NCBI RefSeq assembly: GCF_002240225.1
Contig: NZ_CP022584.1
Location: 3,394,594-3,458,593, forward strand
Length of the DNA: 64,000 nucleotides
Reading direction: 5' to 3'
Source: Paenibacillus physcomitrellae
GTDB lineage: Bacteria > Bacillota > Bacilli > Paenibacillales > Paenibacillaceae
Under the pieces are notes generated by a model that had not been told where the DNA came from, did not search any database, and worked only from the letters and a program-made list of their open reading frames with translations. The first letter of the stretch is position 1, and the number at the start of each line of letters is the position of its first letter. A program made the translations under genes and the position numbers. Positions 32,790-42,297 of this stretch are shown here, in pieces.

Positions 32790-33797
32790 TTAATTGCCGA
32801 ACAGCTTTTCGGCGTCGTCCAGCGCCATATCCTGTCCCATAGCCGAGTAATCCAGCCATTTCTGGCCGTCGAGGACATAGACGTTGTTGTTTTTGACGGC
32901 TTTGAGATTTTTCCAGAGCGGGTTGGACTCCAGCGCGTCAAAGTTAGCTTTGGCTGTGCTGCCGACGCTGATAATCACGAAGATCGCATCGGCGTCAAAA
33001 TCCGGAAGTACTTCCTGCGAGATCGTCTCGTAGGCTTTGTTGATTTTCTCTACACCGTTGGCCGGGTTCAGCTTTAACTCTTCGAACATGATCGGGCCCA
33101 TCGGGTGGCCGACACCCATCACGCGAAGTTCCTTCGCAGTGGAACGAATGGCCATGACTTTGGCATCCGGGCCAAGTTTGGCATGGATCAGTCCGCTGAC
33201 TTTCTCCGCTTTGTCGGCATACTGCTGGATGAAGTCGGCAGCCTGCTGCTCGCGGCCGGCATGTTTGGCGATTTCGGTCAGCTGCTCCTGCCAGGTTCCT
33301 TCGGCTGTGTTGACGGTGAGAGTCGGCGCGATCTTTTCAAATTTGGAAATGTCTTGGCCGGAATAATTCTCATCCAGGAAAATCACGTCAGGCTTGGAGG
33401 CGAGAATCGCTTCCATGTCCGGGTCGCTGACCGTGCCGTATTTGGCGGCTCCCTGCAGCAGGTCCTTCACATGCGGGAGAAAATCCTTCACATCGCCCCC
33501 GATAACAGAGCCGACAGGCGTCAAGCCGATCGCCAGCAGATCGTTGGTGATGTGGATCGAAATCGAAGCGATTCTTGCATCCGGATGGCTCTGCAGAATT
33601 TCGTCTGCTTTGGAAGACGTGGACGAGCTGCCGGAAGCGTTGGAAGCATCGGACGAAGCGGTATTCGCCGCGGCGGTACTGCTGCCTGTATTTGTACTAG
33701 AAGCGTTTGATCCGTTAGAAGCGTTGCTGCCGCAAGCGGACAGCACCATAACCAGGGTTAGAATCAACAACGGGGTAAGCCTTTTTAATTTAAGCAC
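32790..33797 (-). CDS. Siderophore/iron-binding lipoprotein of the FecCD system
   Basis: 335 residues. The signal peptide ends in lipobox LSAC, followed by a ~45-residue Ser/Asn/Thr/Ala-rich linker (22-65). A two-lobed TroA/FhuD-type binding domain follows (IASISIHITNDLLAIGLTPVG to VYVLDGQKWLDYSAMG). A long central helix joins the lobes, as in the class III binding proteins for ferric siderophores. The GTG start follows GGAGGG by 7 nt. It is the last gene after two permeases, all under the Fur box at 35924. Its ligand is probably a ferric siderophore; type unknown. Confidence 0.9.
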   Translation of the reverse strand: MLKLKRLTPLLILTLVMVLSACGSNASNGSNASSTNTGSSTAAANTASSDASNASGSSSTSSKADEILQSHPDARIASISIHITNDLLAIGLTPVGSVIGGDVKDFLPHVKDLLQGAAKYGTVSDPDMEAILASKPDVIFLDENYSGQDISKFEKIAPTLTVNTAEGTWQEQLTEIAKHAGREQQAADFIQQYADKAEKVSGLIHAKLGPDAKVMAIRSTAKELRVMGVGHPMGPIMFEELKLNPANGVEKINKAYETISQEVLPDFDADAIFVIISVGSTAKANFDALESNPLWKNLKAVKNNNVYVLDGQKWLDYSAMGQDMALDDAEKLFGN

Positions 33798-33864
33798 TCA
33801 AATTCCCTCCAGCATTCAATCCATAATTTTTCATTCATTCTTCGTCATTAACATTCGTCATTTA

Positions 33865-34884
33865 TCATTTGCTTCTCATCAGAAGTGTAAAAAACAAAGG
33901 CGCCCCTATAACGGCAACCACCACGCCCGCCGGAACGGCATTGGGGGCAAAGATCGACCGGCCTACCGTATCGGCGGCCAGCAGGATCAGCATGCCGGTC
34001 AATGCCGACAAGGGCAGCGAATGGCGGTGCATCGGCCCGGCCAGTCTCCGGGCGATATGCGGCGCCAGCAGCCCGATGAAGCCTATGCCGCCGGCCATCG
34101 ATACGCTGGCGCAGGACAGGGCCACGGCAGCGGCGAGCAGAATCAGCCGGTTCTGCGTCACCTTGCCGCCGATGCTGACGGCCGTGTCGTCTCCTAAAGT
34201 GAATACGTCCAGCATTTTTGACCTTGCATAGACATAAGGGAGGAGCAGGGCAATCCATGGCAGCAGCGCCAGCACATTGATCCAGTCCCGTCCCCAGACG
34301 CTCCCGGCCAGCCAGGAGGCGGCGAAAGCGTAAGTGTCAGGGTCGAGCCGAAGACCCAGAAACAAGGTCACGGCGCTGAAACCGGCCTCTATGGCGATGC
34401 CGACCAGAATCAGGCGGATCGGGACAAGCCCTTTGTGCCGGTCATAAGCCAGCCCGACAACCATCAGCGCAATCAGCAGCCCCCCGGCAAAGGTGAAGAG
34501 CGGAATGATCAGGGCGGAAGGCCCTTCCAGTGTCCGGAAGAAGGACACAAAGATCATCAGCCCGAAGGCTGCTCCCGCATGCAGCCCCAGAATGCCCGGA
34601 TCGGCCAGCGCATTGCGGGACACCCCTTGAAGGACGGCCCCTGCGACGCCCAAACCAGCGCCGGCCAGCAGGGTAACAACAATCCGGGGAAGCCGGTATG
34701 TAAACAGAACCAGTTGATCCTGCGGTGAACCATAGCCAAGCAGGGTCAATCCGAGCTGCCGGGGAGACAGCCGGATTGTACCTGTATTTACGCTGATAAC
34801 GAATACCACGATTACGGCCAGCAGCAGAAGCAGGCCAAACCGTTTCGCCCTTGCTCCCCGATTCCCGTTAGATGGAAGCAGCAT
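33865..34884 (-). CDS. FecCD-family iron-siderophore permease (second)
   Basis: 339 residues from ATG 34884, sharing one base with the upstream stop (TGATG), 8 nt after GGGAGG. Ten membrane helices in the BtuC/FecCD fold. The family core is visible in GAVLQGVSRNALADPGILGLHAGAAFG and in the cytosolic coupling segment MAGGIGFIGLLAPHIARRLAGPMHRH. It pairs with the next permease to form the channel for the binding protein at 32790. No ATPase gene is present in the operon. Confidence 0.93.
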   Translation of the reverse strand: MLLPSNGNRGARAKRFGLLLLLAVIVVFVISVNTGTIRLSPRQLGLTLLGYGSPQDQLVLFTYRLPRIVVTLLAGAGLGVAGAVLQGVSRNALADPGILGLHAGAAFGLMIFVSFFRTLEGPSALIIPLFTFAGGLLIALMVVGLAYDRHKGLVPIRLILVGIAIEAGFSAVTLFLGLRLDPDTYAFAASWLAGSVWGRDWINVLALLPWIALLLPYVYARSKMLDVFTLGDDTAVSIGGKVTQNRLILLAAAVALSCASVSMAGGIGFIGLLAPHIARRLAGPMHRHSLPLSALTGMLILLAADTVGRSIFAPNAVPAGVVVAVIGAPLFFTLLMRSK

Positions 34885-35903
34885 CAAAGCGACCTCCCTT
34901 CCTTACGGGCTAAATACAAGAAGAACGGAACCCCAACGAGCGCCACCATGGCGCCTATGGCGAATTCACGCGGCGGGCTCACCATTCTGGAGGCGATGTC
35001 CGCCAGTTCCAGCAGCGTACCGCCGAGCAATGCGGACATAGGAATGACCAGCCGATAGTCAACGCTGACCAGCCTTCTGGCCACATGTGGGGCTACCAGG
35101 CCGACGAATCCGACCGCTCCGGCTACGGAAACGGAGCTTCCTGCAAGCAGGACGGCCGCCGTCATAGCCAGAACGCGGATTCGGCCGGCGTGCACGCCCA
35201 AGTTAACCGCCGATTCATCGCCAAGCGAAAGGAAAGTAATAGATCTTCCCATCGACACGGACCACGCCAGGGTGACGATGACAATAGGGGCCAGCAGCTT
35301 GAGGTGAGACCACCTGACGCCTGCTACTCCGCCGGCATACCAGAAAGCAAGATCCTGACTGAGCCCGTAATAGATAGCCACCCCGGTGCTGAAGGAATGA
35401 AGCAGAGCGGCCGCAACAGCTCCGGCAATGGTCAGCTTCAGGGAAGACAATCCCCCCGGGGTAGCCGAACCCAGCATAACGATGAACAGGGTGGCTAGAG
35501 CGGCCCCGGCGAAGGACAGCAGGATCAGACTGAAATAAGATAAGCTGGGCAGAAAAGCAAATGCCAAAGCTACTACGAAAGCGGCCCCGGCGTTTACGCC
35601 GAGAATGCCGGTATCCGCAAGCGGATTCCGCGTGACTCCCTGCATCAAGGCTCCGGCGGCGCCAAAGGCCATGCCGGTTACAGCCGCACCAAGGGCCCTT
35701 GGCAGGCGGAGGTTCCGGATAATCTGATGCGCTTCATCATCGGCATCAAAGCGGAAGATGGCGGCCCAGACCTCTGGAAGGGGAATGCTTTTGGCTCCAT
35801 ATGACACGGCAAGCAGAATAGCAAGCAGCAGCCCGGCGGCAGCCGCGGGCAGCCATAATGCGCGCCTTAAGTTTTTACTGGAACGGTTTAATGGTCGGGA
35901 CAT
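34884..35903 (-). CDS. FecCD-family iron-siderophore permease (first)
   Basis: 339 residues, ten helices, FecCD fold. GALMQGVTRNPLADTGILGVNAGAAF and VAGAVGFVGLVAPHVARRLVSVDYR are the family's conserved segments. The start ATG 35903 is 8 nt after GGAG. It is the first gene of the uptake operon, with a perfect Fur palindrome 21 bp upstream, so it is expected to be expressed only under iron limitation. Coupled to the second permease by TGATG. Confidence 0.93.
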   Translation of the reverse strand: MSRPLNRSSKNLRRALWLPAAAAGLLLAILLAVSYGAKSIPLPEVWAAIFRFDADDEAHQIIRNLRLPRALGAAVTGMAFGAAGALMQGVTRNPLADTGILGVNAGAAFVVALAFAFLPSLSYFSLILLSFAGAALATLFIVMLGSATPGGLSSLKLTIAGAVAAALLHSFSTGVAIYYGLSQDLAFWYAGGVAGVRWSHLKLLAPIVIVTLAWSVSMGRSITFLSLGDESAVNLGVHAGRIRVLAMTAAVLLAGSSVSVAGAVGFVGLVAPHVARRLVSVDYRLVIPMSALLGGTLLELADIASRMVSPPREFAIGAMVALVGVPFFLYLARKEGRSL

Positions 35904-35923
35904 CGCATGTTCTCCAGTTAAGA

Positions 35924-35940
35924 TTGATAATCATTATCAA
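35924..35940. promoter_or_regulatory. Fur box of the siderophore uptake operon
   Basis: TTGATAATCATTATCAA is a perfect 8-1-8 palindrome and contains the Bacillus 7-1-7 Fur core TGATAATCATTATCA. It lies between the permease operon and the Btr-like gene, immediately before the permease start. Confidence 0.93.
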
Positions 35941-36149
35941 TGAATAATTATAATGGCCCCATAACTCCCGTACATGACATTATCCAAGGTAGAAAGCATG
36001 GACAAATCCAAGATGGGAGAGGAGCCCGTTACGATTTATAGCCGGATCGACCTGAATGCCCATCCCAAGGCTCAGGACATCCGGGCATTTAATTATCGTT
36101 TTGAGGATTCTCATATCACGACTAACTTTGCCGAAGTCACTTTTGAGAG

Positions 36150-37814
36150 TCAGTTTACGACTCCATCTGAAACAAGCAGTCGATAAGCCTGCTCCAGCTG
36201 CCAAGTAACGGCGTAAGGGGCATAAGGCTTCCATTTCGGCCAGGAAATAAAGCGGACCCGGCCTGCCCGTACGGCGGGATGGGCCGCCCAGGCAGCATGT
36301 TCCCGGTTCAGCCGTTCCATGCGGGCTTGTTCTTCGGTGTTTGAGACAGCAATCAGCAGGTAATCTGCTTCATAAAAGCCGATTTCGTGCTCAGGCAGGG
36401 CAGTCCAGTTGAAATGGGTCCCTGGCGGATAAGGTTCCGTCTGCCGGGCAATTCGCTCCGGCGGAGTAAGCTGAAGCGAGCGGTAGAAGACATGGCCGAT
36501 ATTCCGCATGCCGTACATACGGAGTCCGGTTGTCCGAACGACGCAGATGGCAACCGAAGCCTGTCCGATGCGGCGTTTCAGCGCCTTCCGAAGCTCCTCG
36601 GACCTCTGCTCATGACGTTCGATCCACTGACTGGCCTCGTCTTCGCGTCCGGTAAGCCCGGCAATGACAGACAAATGAGTATACAGGTCCTGGGTGGCCC
36701 AAGGGATGGAAATGACGGGCGCAAGATCATTGACATGCTCCATCGCTTGAGCGCGCACATTGTCTTTGCACAAAATGAGGTCCGGCTTCAGCTCCTTAAA
36801 AATCCTGCGGCGCACCTCCCACGGATCGGCAGCATGCTCCGGCAAATCGAGCTCCGGCGCCTCCATCGGGAGTCCCGGATAGGTTTGCGCAGCGACCGGG
36901 TTCAGCCCCAGCGTATACAAATGATCGGTGTAAGGAGCGGAGAGGGACACGATGCGGAAATCCTTCTTTTTCAAATAAAGGGTCGGTGCAAGTCCGGTCG
37001 TCCTCTTGAATCTGCGGCTGAAATAGAACTCGTCCTCATATCCGATTTCGTAAGCGACTTCACGTACGGATTTATCCGTCTGCAGCAGCAGCTCTTTAGC
37101 CTTGTTCATCCGCAGGCGGGTCAGGTATTCGACCGGGGTTAATTCCATCGTCTGCTTGAACAGCTGCGTGTAATAAGACGGGTGAAGCTGCACCAGCTCG
37201 GCGAGCTTGTCCACCCGGATATCCTGGGCATAATGCTGCTGCATGAAGAGAATGGAGGACTTCAGTTTGGCCAGCGTATCCTCCATGTCCGCTTCGGCTT
37301 CATTCTCCGCAGACAGCAGAAAATCAAGCAGGCTGTACAGCTGCTGCTGGGCCAGAAGGCGGCTCCGTCCAGCCGGACCGGCGGCGGGCATATCTTTGCC
37401 GGACCTCATGGCACTAAACAGCCTTTTAAAGCGTTTCTTGCCTATAGCATGCTGGCGTACACCGGGGAAATCCAGCACCCGTTCATAGGAACGGTAAGAC
37501 AGCGAGCTTTCGGCCAGCCGGTAAAGATCGAAGGCCGTCCAATTATATTCTGCTTTCTGATCTGCCGCCGAATAGGAGGCCAGGGCAATCCTGCTGCCGG
37601 GAGCAAATACATATAAAGTTTCATCCTCGAGGGGGAACTGCTCGCCGTCCACAGTTAAACAGGCCTGCCCCGGGGAGGAGACGTATAGAATTGTATGATG
37701 AGCCAGCGGCTCGGACGAAGCCGCCCAGGGCGGTATATCGTTGCTGGAGCGGACTTCTTTAATTTCGATCAAAGTATGCTGGAGGAAATCATGTTCGGGT
37801 TTGGAAGTGTTCAT
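36150..37814 (-). CDS. Btr-like AraC activator fused to a siderophore-binding domain
   Basis: 554 residues. The N-terminal part is a cupin-like region (~10-165). An AraC-type DNA-binding domain follows (~185-290: LAELVQLHPSYYTQLFKQTMELTPVEYL and VREVAYEIGYEDEFYFSRRFKRTTGLAP). The C-terminal FhuD/TroA-type binding domain (~295-550) has no signal peptide. This is the architecture of B. subtilis Btr (YbbB), which senses ferric-siderophore in the cytoplasm and activates uptake genes. Its place upstream of the Fur-controlled operon supports the same role. AAAGGAG lies 10 nt before the ATG. Confidence 0.92.
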   Translation of the reverse strand: MNTSKPEHDFLQHTLIEIKEVRSSNDIPPWAASSEPLAHHTILYVSSPGQACLTVDGEQFPLEDETLYVFAPGSRIALASYSAADQKAEYNWTAFDLYRLAESSLSYRSYERVLDFPGVRQHAIGKKRFKRLFSAMRSGKDMPAAGPAGRSRLLAQQQLYSLLDFLLSAENEAEADMEDTLAKLKSSILFMQQHYAQDIRVDKLAELVQLHPSYYTQLFKQTMELTPVEYLTRLRMNKAKELLLQTDKSVREVAYEIGYEDEFYFSRRFKRTTGLAPTLYLKKKDFRIVSLSAPYTDHLYTLGLNPVAAQTYPGLPMEAPELDLPEHAADPWEVRRRIFKELKPDLILCKDNVRAQAMEHVNDLAPVISIPWATQDLYTHLSVIAGLTGREDEASQWIERHEQRSEELRKALKRRIGQASVAICVVRTTGLRMYGMRNIGHVFYRSLQLTPPERIARQTEPYPPGTHFNWTALPEHEIGFYEADYLLIAVSNTEEQARMERLNREHAAWAAHPAVRAGRVRFISWPKWKPYAPYAVTWQLEQAYRLLVSDGVVN

Positions 37815-38081
37815 GGACTATTCGCTCCTTTAATTCCTGAAGAAACTCATTCTGCTCATCTTCATCCTTATGGGGACTGGAGCGTATCACCCCTATCTTA
37901 CAACAGAAGAATATTTTAGGGAATTCAGTGTCCTTTGGGATCGGAATGTAATCGGCTAAAGTGGGTAATTCCGCACATATTCCCCATAGAATCACCCCTA
38001 TTTATGGAAGTGTTTCCGAATTATGATCTCCATGCAGCACTAATTCATCCAAAAGGGGGGAGGGAAGCGTACGTGGTTCTG

Positions 38082-38095
38082 TGATATCGCTTACA
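38082..38095. promoter_or_regulatory. cre site (CcpA box) upstream of the GH87 gene
   Basis: Read on the minus strand, TGTAAGCGATATCA matches TGWAANCGNTNWCA at every position, about 100 bp before the start. The rest of the 383-bp gap (37815-38197) holds a Shine-Dalgarno and no gene. Confidence 0.75.
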
Positions 38096-38197
38096 CAAGA
38101 GACAGAAAGGAACAAAACGTCTGGAAACAAGAGGTAATCACAACAGGGATGTCAAGTATTCATTCTAATCTTTCTTGATGAAGGGAGAATGTCATTC

Positions 38198-41100
38198 GTG
38201 AAAAGCCAGAGACGTTTCTTCGCTTGGATATGCCTCGTAACGATGCTCGCAGGAACGTTCTTCACCTCCTTTGGAGGGACTCAACCCGTACATGCGGCGG
38301 GCGGACCCAATTTAGCGGCGGGCAAACCCGTCTCGGAATCCGGGCATGCCGATGTGTATGCGGCGTCCAACATCACGGACGGGAACGCAGGGACTTATTG
38401 GGAAAGCTCCAATAATGCCTTTCCGCAATGGGCCCAGGTGGACCTCGGCAGCGCAGCAACGGTTGACCAGGTTGTGCTGAAGCTGCCATCCGGATGGGAA
38501 AGCCGCACGCAAACCTTGTCCGTACAAGGAAGCACAAATGGAACCAGCTTCTCGAATCTAAAGGCATCAGCGGGTTATACGTTTGACCCGAATACCGGAA
38601 ATACTGTAACCATTGATTTCCCTGCAGCCAGTGCCCGTTACGTGCGGATTCTCGTGATCGCCAATACAGGCTGGCCGGCCGGGCAAATCGCCGAGCTGGA
38701 AGTGTACGGCACCTCTTCTCCGTCTGCACCTTCGGTTATTCCGGGCAAGATCGAAGCGGAAAATTATAACGCGATGAACGGCATCCAAACCGAACCGACG
38801 TCCGATACCGGCGGCGGCCTTAATGTGGGCTGGATCAATGCCGGCGACTGGATGGACTATAGCGTGAACGTGCAAAGCGCGGGCGCTTATACCGTAGAAT
38901 ACCGGGTAGCCAGCAATTCGGGCAGCGGTGAAATTCAGCTCCAGTCCGGCGGGACGACATTGGCCACTACCGCGGTGCCAAACACCGGCGGCTGGCAGAA
39001 CTGGCAGACCGTTACCGCTAACGTAACGCTTAACGCGGGACCACAAACGCTTCGCGTCTATGCCAGCGGATTTGATTTCAATATCAATTGGATCAACTTT
39101 GCTCCTGGCAGCGCGGCGGATAACCAGGCCCCTACGGCTCCGTCCAACCTGGCCTTCACGCAGCCCGCGCCAGGCACAATCAGCCTCACCTGGAATGCGT
39201 CCACCGATAATGTAGGCGTCACCGGATACGATATCTACGCGAACAATCAGCTTCGCGGCAGTGTAAACGGTTCGACTGTCACTTTTTCCGATACGCAGCC
39301 AGCCAGCTTGACGGTAACCTATTATGTAATCGCCAAGGATGCCGCAGGCAATGCTTCTGCGCCGAGCAACTCCGTGACACGGAACGGTTCAGGCGGGGAA
39401 AGCGGATCGAACCTTGCAATCGGCAAAACCATTTCGGCTTCTTCTTCCACGTTTACTTTTGTGGCGGCTAATGCCAACGATAACGATGTGAATACCTATT
39501 GGGAAGGCAGTGGTCAGCCAAGCACACTTACGGTAGATCTGGGCGCCAACGCCAATATCACCTCGGTTGTGCTCAAGCTGAATCCGGCCAGCGCATGGGC
39601 CACGCGCACACAAACGATTCAGGTGCTTGGGCATGATCAAAACTCGGCTGCCTTCACCAATTTGGTCTCCGCCGCCTCCTATACGTTTAATCCTGCTTCG
39701 CAAAATACGGTAACGATTCCCGTAAATGCAACGGCAAGCAGCCTGCAGCTTCGGTTCACAGCCAACTCGGGAGCACCGGGCGGGCAAGTTGCCGAATTCC
39801 AGATCTTTGGCACACCGGCCCCTAACCCGGACTTGACGGTAACCGGCGCTTCCTGGTCTCCGGCTTCACCAATTGAAACGAACGCCATTACGCTTAACGC
39901 TGTCGTCCGGAATATCGGCAGCGCCTCCTCTGCCGCAACGAATGTAAACTTCTATCTCGGGACCACTCTGGCCGGCACGGCTTCCGTCGGTGCGCTTGCA
40001 CCTGGAGCTTCCGCCAATGTCTCTGCGAATATCGGCGCGAAAGATGCCGGCTCCTATGCGGTGACTGCCAAGGTCGACGAGAGCAATACTGTCATTGAAA
40101 CGAATGATTCGAACAACAGCTATACGAATCCTTCGCAGCTTGTCGTAGGCCAGGTGCAAAGTGCTGACCTGATCGGGACGACGTCCTGGACGCCCGACAA
40201 TCCAAGCGCGGGAAATACTGTTACCTTCACCGTGAATCTCAAAAACCAAGGGAATATCGCCTCCGCAAGCGGCGCCCACGCTATTACAGTAGTGTTGAAG
40301 AACGCCGCAGGAGCCACCTTGCAAACCTTTAACGGCACTTATAACGGAAGTTTGGCTGCAGGTGCGTCAGCAAACGTAACGATAGGAACCTGGACGGCGG
40401 TTAACGGCAGCTACACCGTTACGACAACAATTGCGCCGGATGCCAACGAAGCTGCGGTCAAACAGGCGAATAACACCAGCACCTCCAGCCTGTATTCCGG
40501 CCGGGGCGCAAATATGCCGTTCACCATCCTGGAAGCGGAGTCCTCCTCGAACAATACCAACGGAACGAAGCTGGCTCCAAACTTTACGCCGGGCGATTTT
40601 GCCGGTGAAGCTTCCGGCCGTTCAGCCGTCTATCTCGATGCCACCGGTGAATACGTGGAATTTACGCTGACTTCGCCGGCTAATGCGTTTGTGCTGCGTA
40701 ATGCCGTTGCCGAAAATACCACCGGTACGGTAAGCATTTATGCTAACGGGGTGGATAAAGGCAACTTTAAGGTGACCTCCAAGTTCTCTTACCTGTACGC
40801 AACGCCTTCGACGCTTGGACGCCTGGGGTATGACAACTCCGGCTCCAAGGCCTACTGGCTGTACGAAGATTCACAGCTGATGCTGGATCAGGTGTATCCG
40901 GCCGGCACAAAAATCAAGATTCAAAAGGACGCCGGGGACGTTCCATGGATTTATGTGGACATGATCGAGACGGAGAACGTTGCCCCGCCTGCCTCCAACC
41001 CGGATCCGAGCAAATATGTTCAGGTTTCGGCTTCCAAATCCATCGAGCAGGCGCTGAACGAGTTCCGCCAGGACACGTCAAAGAAAGGTATCTTTATTCC

Positions 41101-42178
41101 TGCCGGGGAATGGACGATCTCGTCCAAAATTTTCTTGTACGGCCGTGCTACTGAAATTATCGGCGCAGGCCCGTGGTACACCAAACTGATGGCCCCGCAG
41201 GATCAGACGAATACGGACGTCGGGTTTAATATAAGCTCCGCCGCGAACGGCTCTACGATCAGGGATTTGTCCGCATGGGGCAACTATATCTACCGGCAGG
41301 ACGGACCGGGCAAGTTCATTGACGGCAATGGCATGCAGAACGTGACAATCGAGAATATCTGGGCCGAGCATTTCGTCTGTCTGTATTGGGGCGTGAACTC
41401 CTCCCACAATACATTCAAGAACAACCGGATCAAGAATATGTTTGCGGACGGCATCAACATGACCAACGGCTCGTCCTACAACATCATCGACAACAACTAT
41501 GCCCGCGCTACCGGCGATGACTCTTTCGCCCTGTTCAGCGCCATTGATGCGGGAGGTTCCTACAACGTAGGCAACAAGTACACCAACCTGACTGCCACCA
41601 ACGTAAGACGCGCCGCAGCTTTTGCCGTTTACGGCGGCCAAGATAACCTGTTCCAGAACCTGTACGGCGCGGATACGCTCACTTATCCGGGCCTCACCGT
41701 CAGCAGCCTCAGCTTCGGGTACAACACGCTGGGATTCGGCTCTATCGACACCGTCATCGACGGGGTTACGCTGGATCGTACCGGCGGCGACTTCTGGACC
41801 AGTGTTGGAGCCGACGATAAGATCAACGATTATCAGAACTTCGGGGCCATTTGGCTCTACGGCGGCGACAGGGACTTCAAGAACATCCTGGTGAAAAACG
41901 TCGACATCAACAACCCGGTTTACTTCGGTTTGATGTTCCAATCCAAATCGCCGGAGAATCTGCCGATGCAGAATATCCGTCTGGAGAACATCACGATCAA
42001 TAACCCGACCCGGTACGGCATCAAGCTGGTTGCCAAAGCCGAAGACGGGCAGGGACCGGTGGTAGGCGGAGCCAGCTTCACCAATGTCAAAGTCAACAAC
42101 CCGGGCATTGCAGCCATTTACGGCGAAAACAAATCCCCGAACTTCACCGTCAACCGGGTATCCGGGAATAACTGGTAA
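38198..42178 (+). CDS. Secreted GH87 alpha-1,3-glucanase (mycodextranase type), multidomain
   Basis: 1326 residues from GTG 38198, 10 nt after GGGAG; the ATG at 38189 abuts that site. Signal peptide ends VHA|AGG. Domains in order: discoidin/F5-8C (~32-175), CBM6 (~185-305), fibronectin III (~315-398), second discoidin (~405-545), two CARDB-like Ig domains (~550-770), a linker module, and a right-handed beta-helix (~945-1326). The GH87 acids fit D1084 (FADGINM) and D1107-D1108 (TGDDSF); the 23/24 spacing matches known Bacillus and Paenibacillus alpha-1,3-glucanases. It degrades fungal wall or dental alpha-1,3-glucan outside the cell. A cre site suggests glucose repression. Confidence 0.9.
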   Translation: MKSQRRFFAWICLVTMLAGTFFTSFGGTQPVHAAGGPNLAAGKPVSESGHADVYAASNITDGNAGTYWESSNNAFPQWAQVDLGSAATVDQVVLKLPSGWESRTQTLSVQGSTNGTSFSNLKASAGYTFDPNTGNTVTIDFPAASARYVRILVIANTGWPAGQIAELEVYGTSSPSAPSVIPGKIEAENYNAMNGIQTEPTSDTGGGLNVGWINAGDWMDYSVNVQSAGAYTVEYRVASNSGSGEIQLQSGGTTLATTAVPNTGGWQNWQTVTANVTLNAGPQTLRVYASGFDFNINWINFAPGSAADNQAPTAPSNLAFTQPAPGTISLTWNASTDNVGVTGYDIYANNQLRGSVNGSTVTFSDTQPASLTVTYYVIAKDAAGNASAPSNSVTRNGSGGESGSNLAIGKTISASSSTFTFVAANANDNDVNTYWEGSGQPSTLTVDLGANANITSVVLKLNPASAWATRTQTIQVLGHDQNSAAFTNLVSAASYTFNPASQNTVTIPVNATASSLQLRFTANSGAPGGQVAEFQIFGTPAPNPDLTVTGASWSPASPIETNAITLNAVVRNIGSASSAATNVNFYLGTTLAGTASVGALAPGASANVSANIGAKDAGSYAVTAKVDESNTVIETNDSNNSYTNPSQLVVGQVQSADLIGTTSWTPDNPSAGNTVTFTVNLKNQGNIASASGAHAITVVLKNAAGATLQTFNGTYNGSLAAGASANVTIGTWTAVNGSYTVTTTIAPDANEAAVKQANNTSTSSLYSGRGANMPFTILEAESSSNNTNGTKLAPNFTPGDFAGEASGRSAVYLDATGEYVEFTLTSPANAFVLRNAVAENTTGTVSIYANGVDKGNFKVTSKFSYLYATPSTLGRLGYDNSGSKAYWLYEDSQLMLDQVYPAGTKIKIQKDAGDVPWIYVDMIETENVAPPASNPDPSKYVQVSASKSIEQALNEFRQDTSKKGIFIPAGEWTISSKIFLYGRATEIIGAGPWYTKLMAPQDQTNTDVGFNISSAANGSTIRDLSAWGNYIYRQDGPGKFIDGNGMQNVTIENIWAEHFVCLYWGVNSSHNTFKNNRIKNMFADGINMTNGSSYNIIDNNYARATGDDSFALFSAIDAGGSYNVGNKYTNLTATNVRRAAAFAVYGGQDNLFQNLYGADTLTYPGLTVSSLSFGYNTLGFGSIDTVIDGVTLDRTGGDFWTSVGADDKINDYQNFGAIWLYGGDRDFKNILVKNVDINNPVYFGLMFQSKSPENLPMQNIRLENITINNPTRYGIKLVAKAEDGQGPVVGGASFTNVKVNNPGIAAIYGENKSPNFTVNRVSGNNW

Positions 42179-42245
42179 TCGAAGTCACGGGAAGGCACAT
42201 CCTCAAGCACATCCAAGAAATATAAAACTTATCCAAGCATAGCAA

Positions 42246-42277
42246 AACAAAGGACACCCGTGAGGGTGTCCTTTGTT
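42246..42277. terminator. Bidirectional terminator between GH87 and pepT
   Basis: A perfect 14-bp stem: AACAAAGGACACCC (42246-42259) with GGGTGTCCTTTGTT (42264-42277). Confidence 0.88.
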
Positions 42278-42297
42278 CGTATCTTTTTGAGCAGCTT

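Noticed and set aside
35974-36186. 70-codon frame between the Fur box and the btr-like gene
   Set aside because: No ribosome site before either ATG, overlaps the regulator's end, and no recognisable features.
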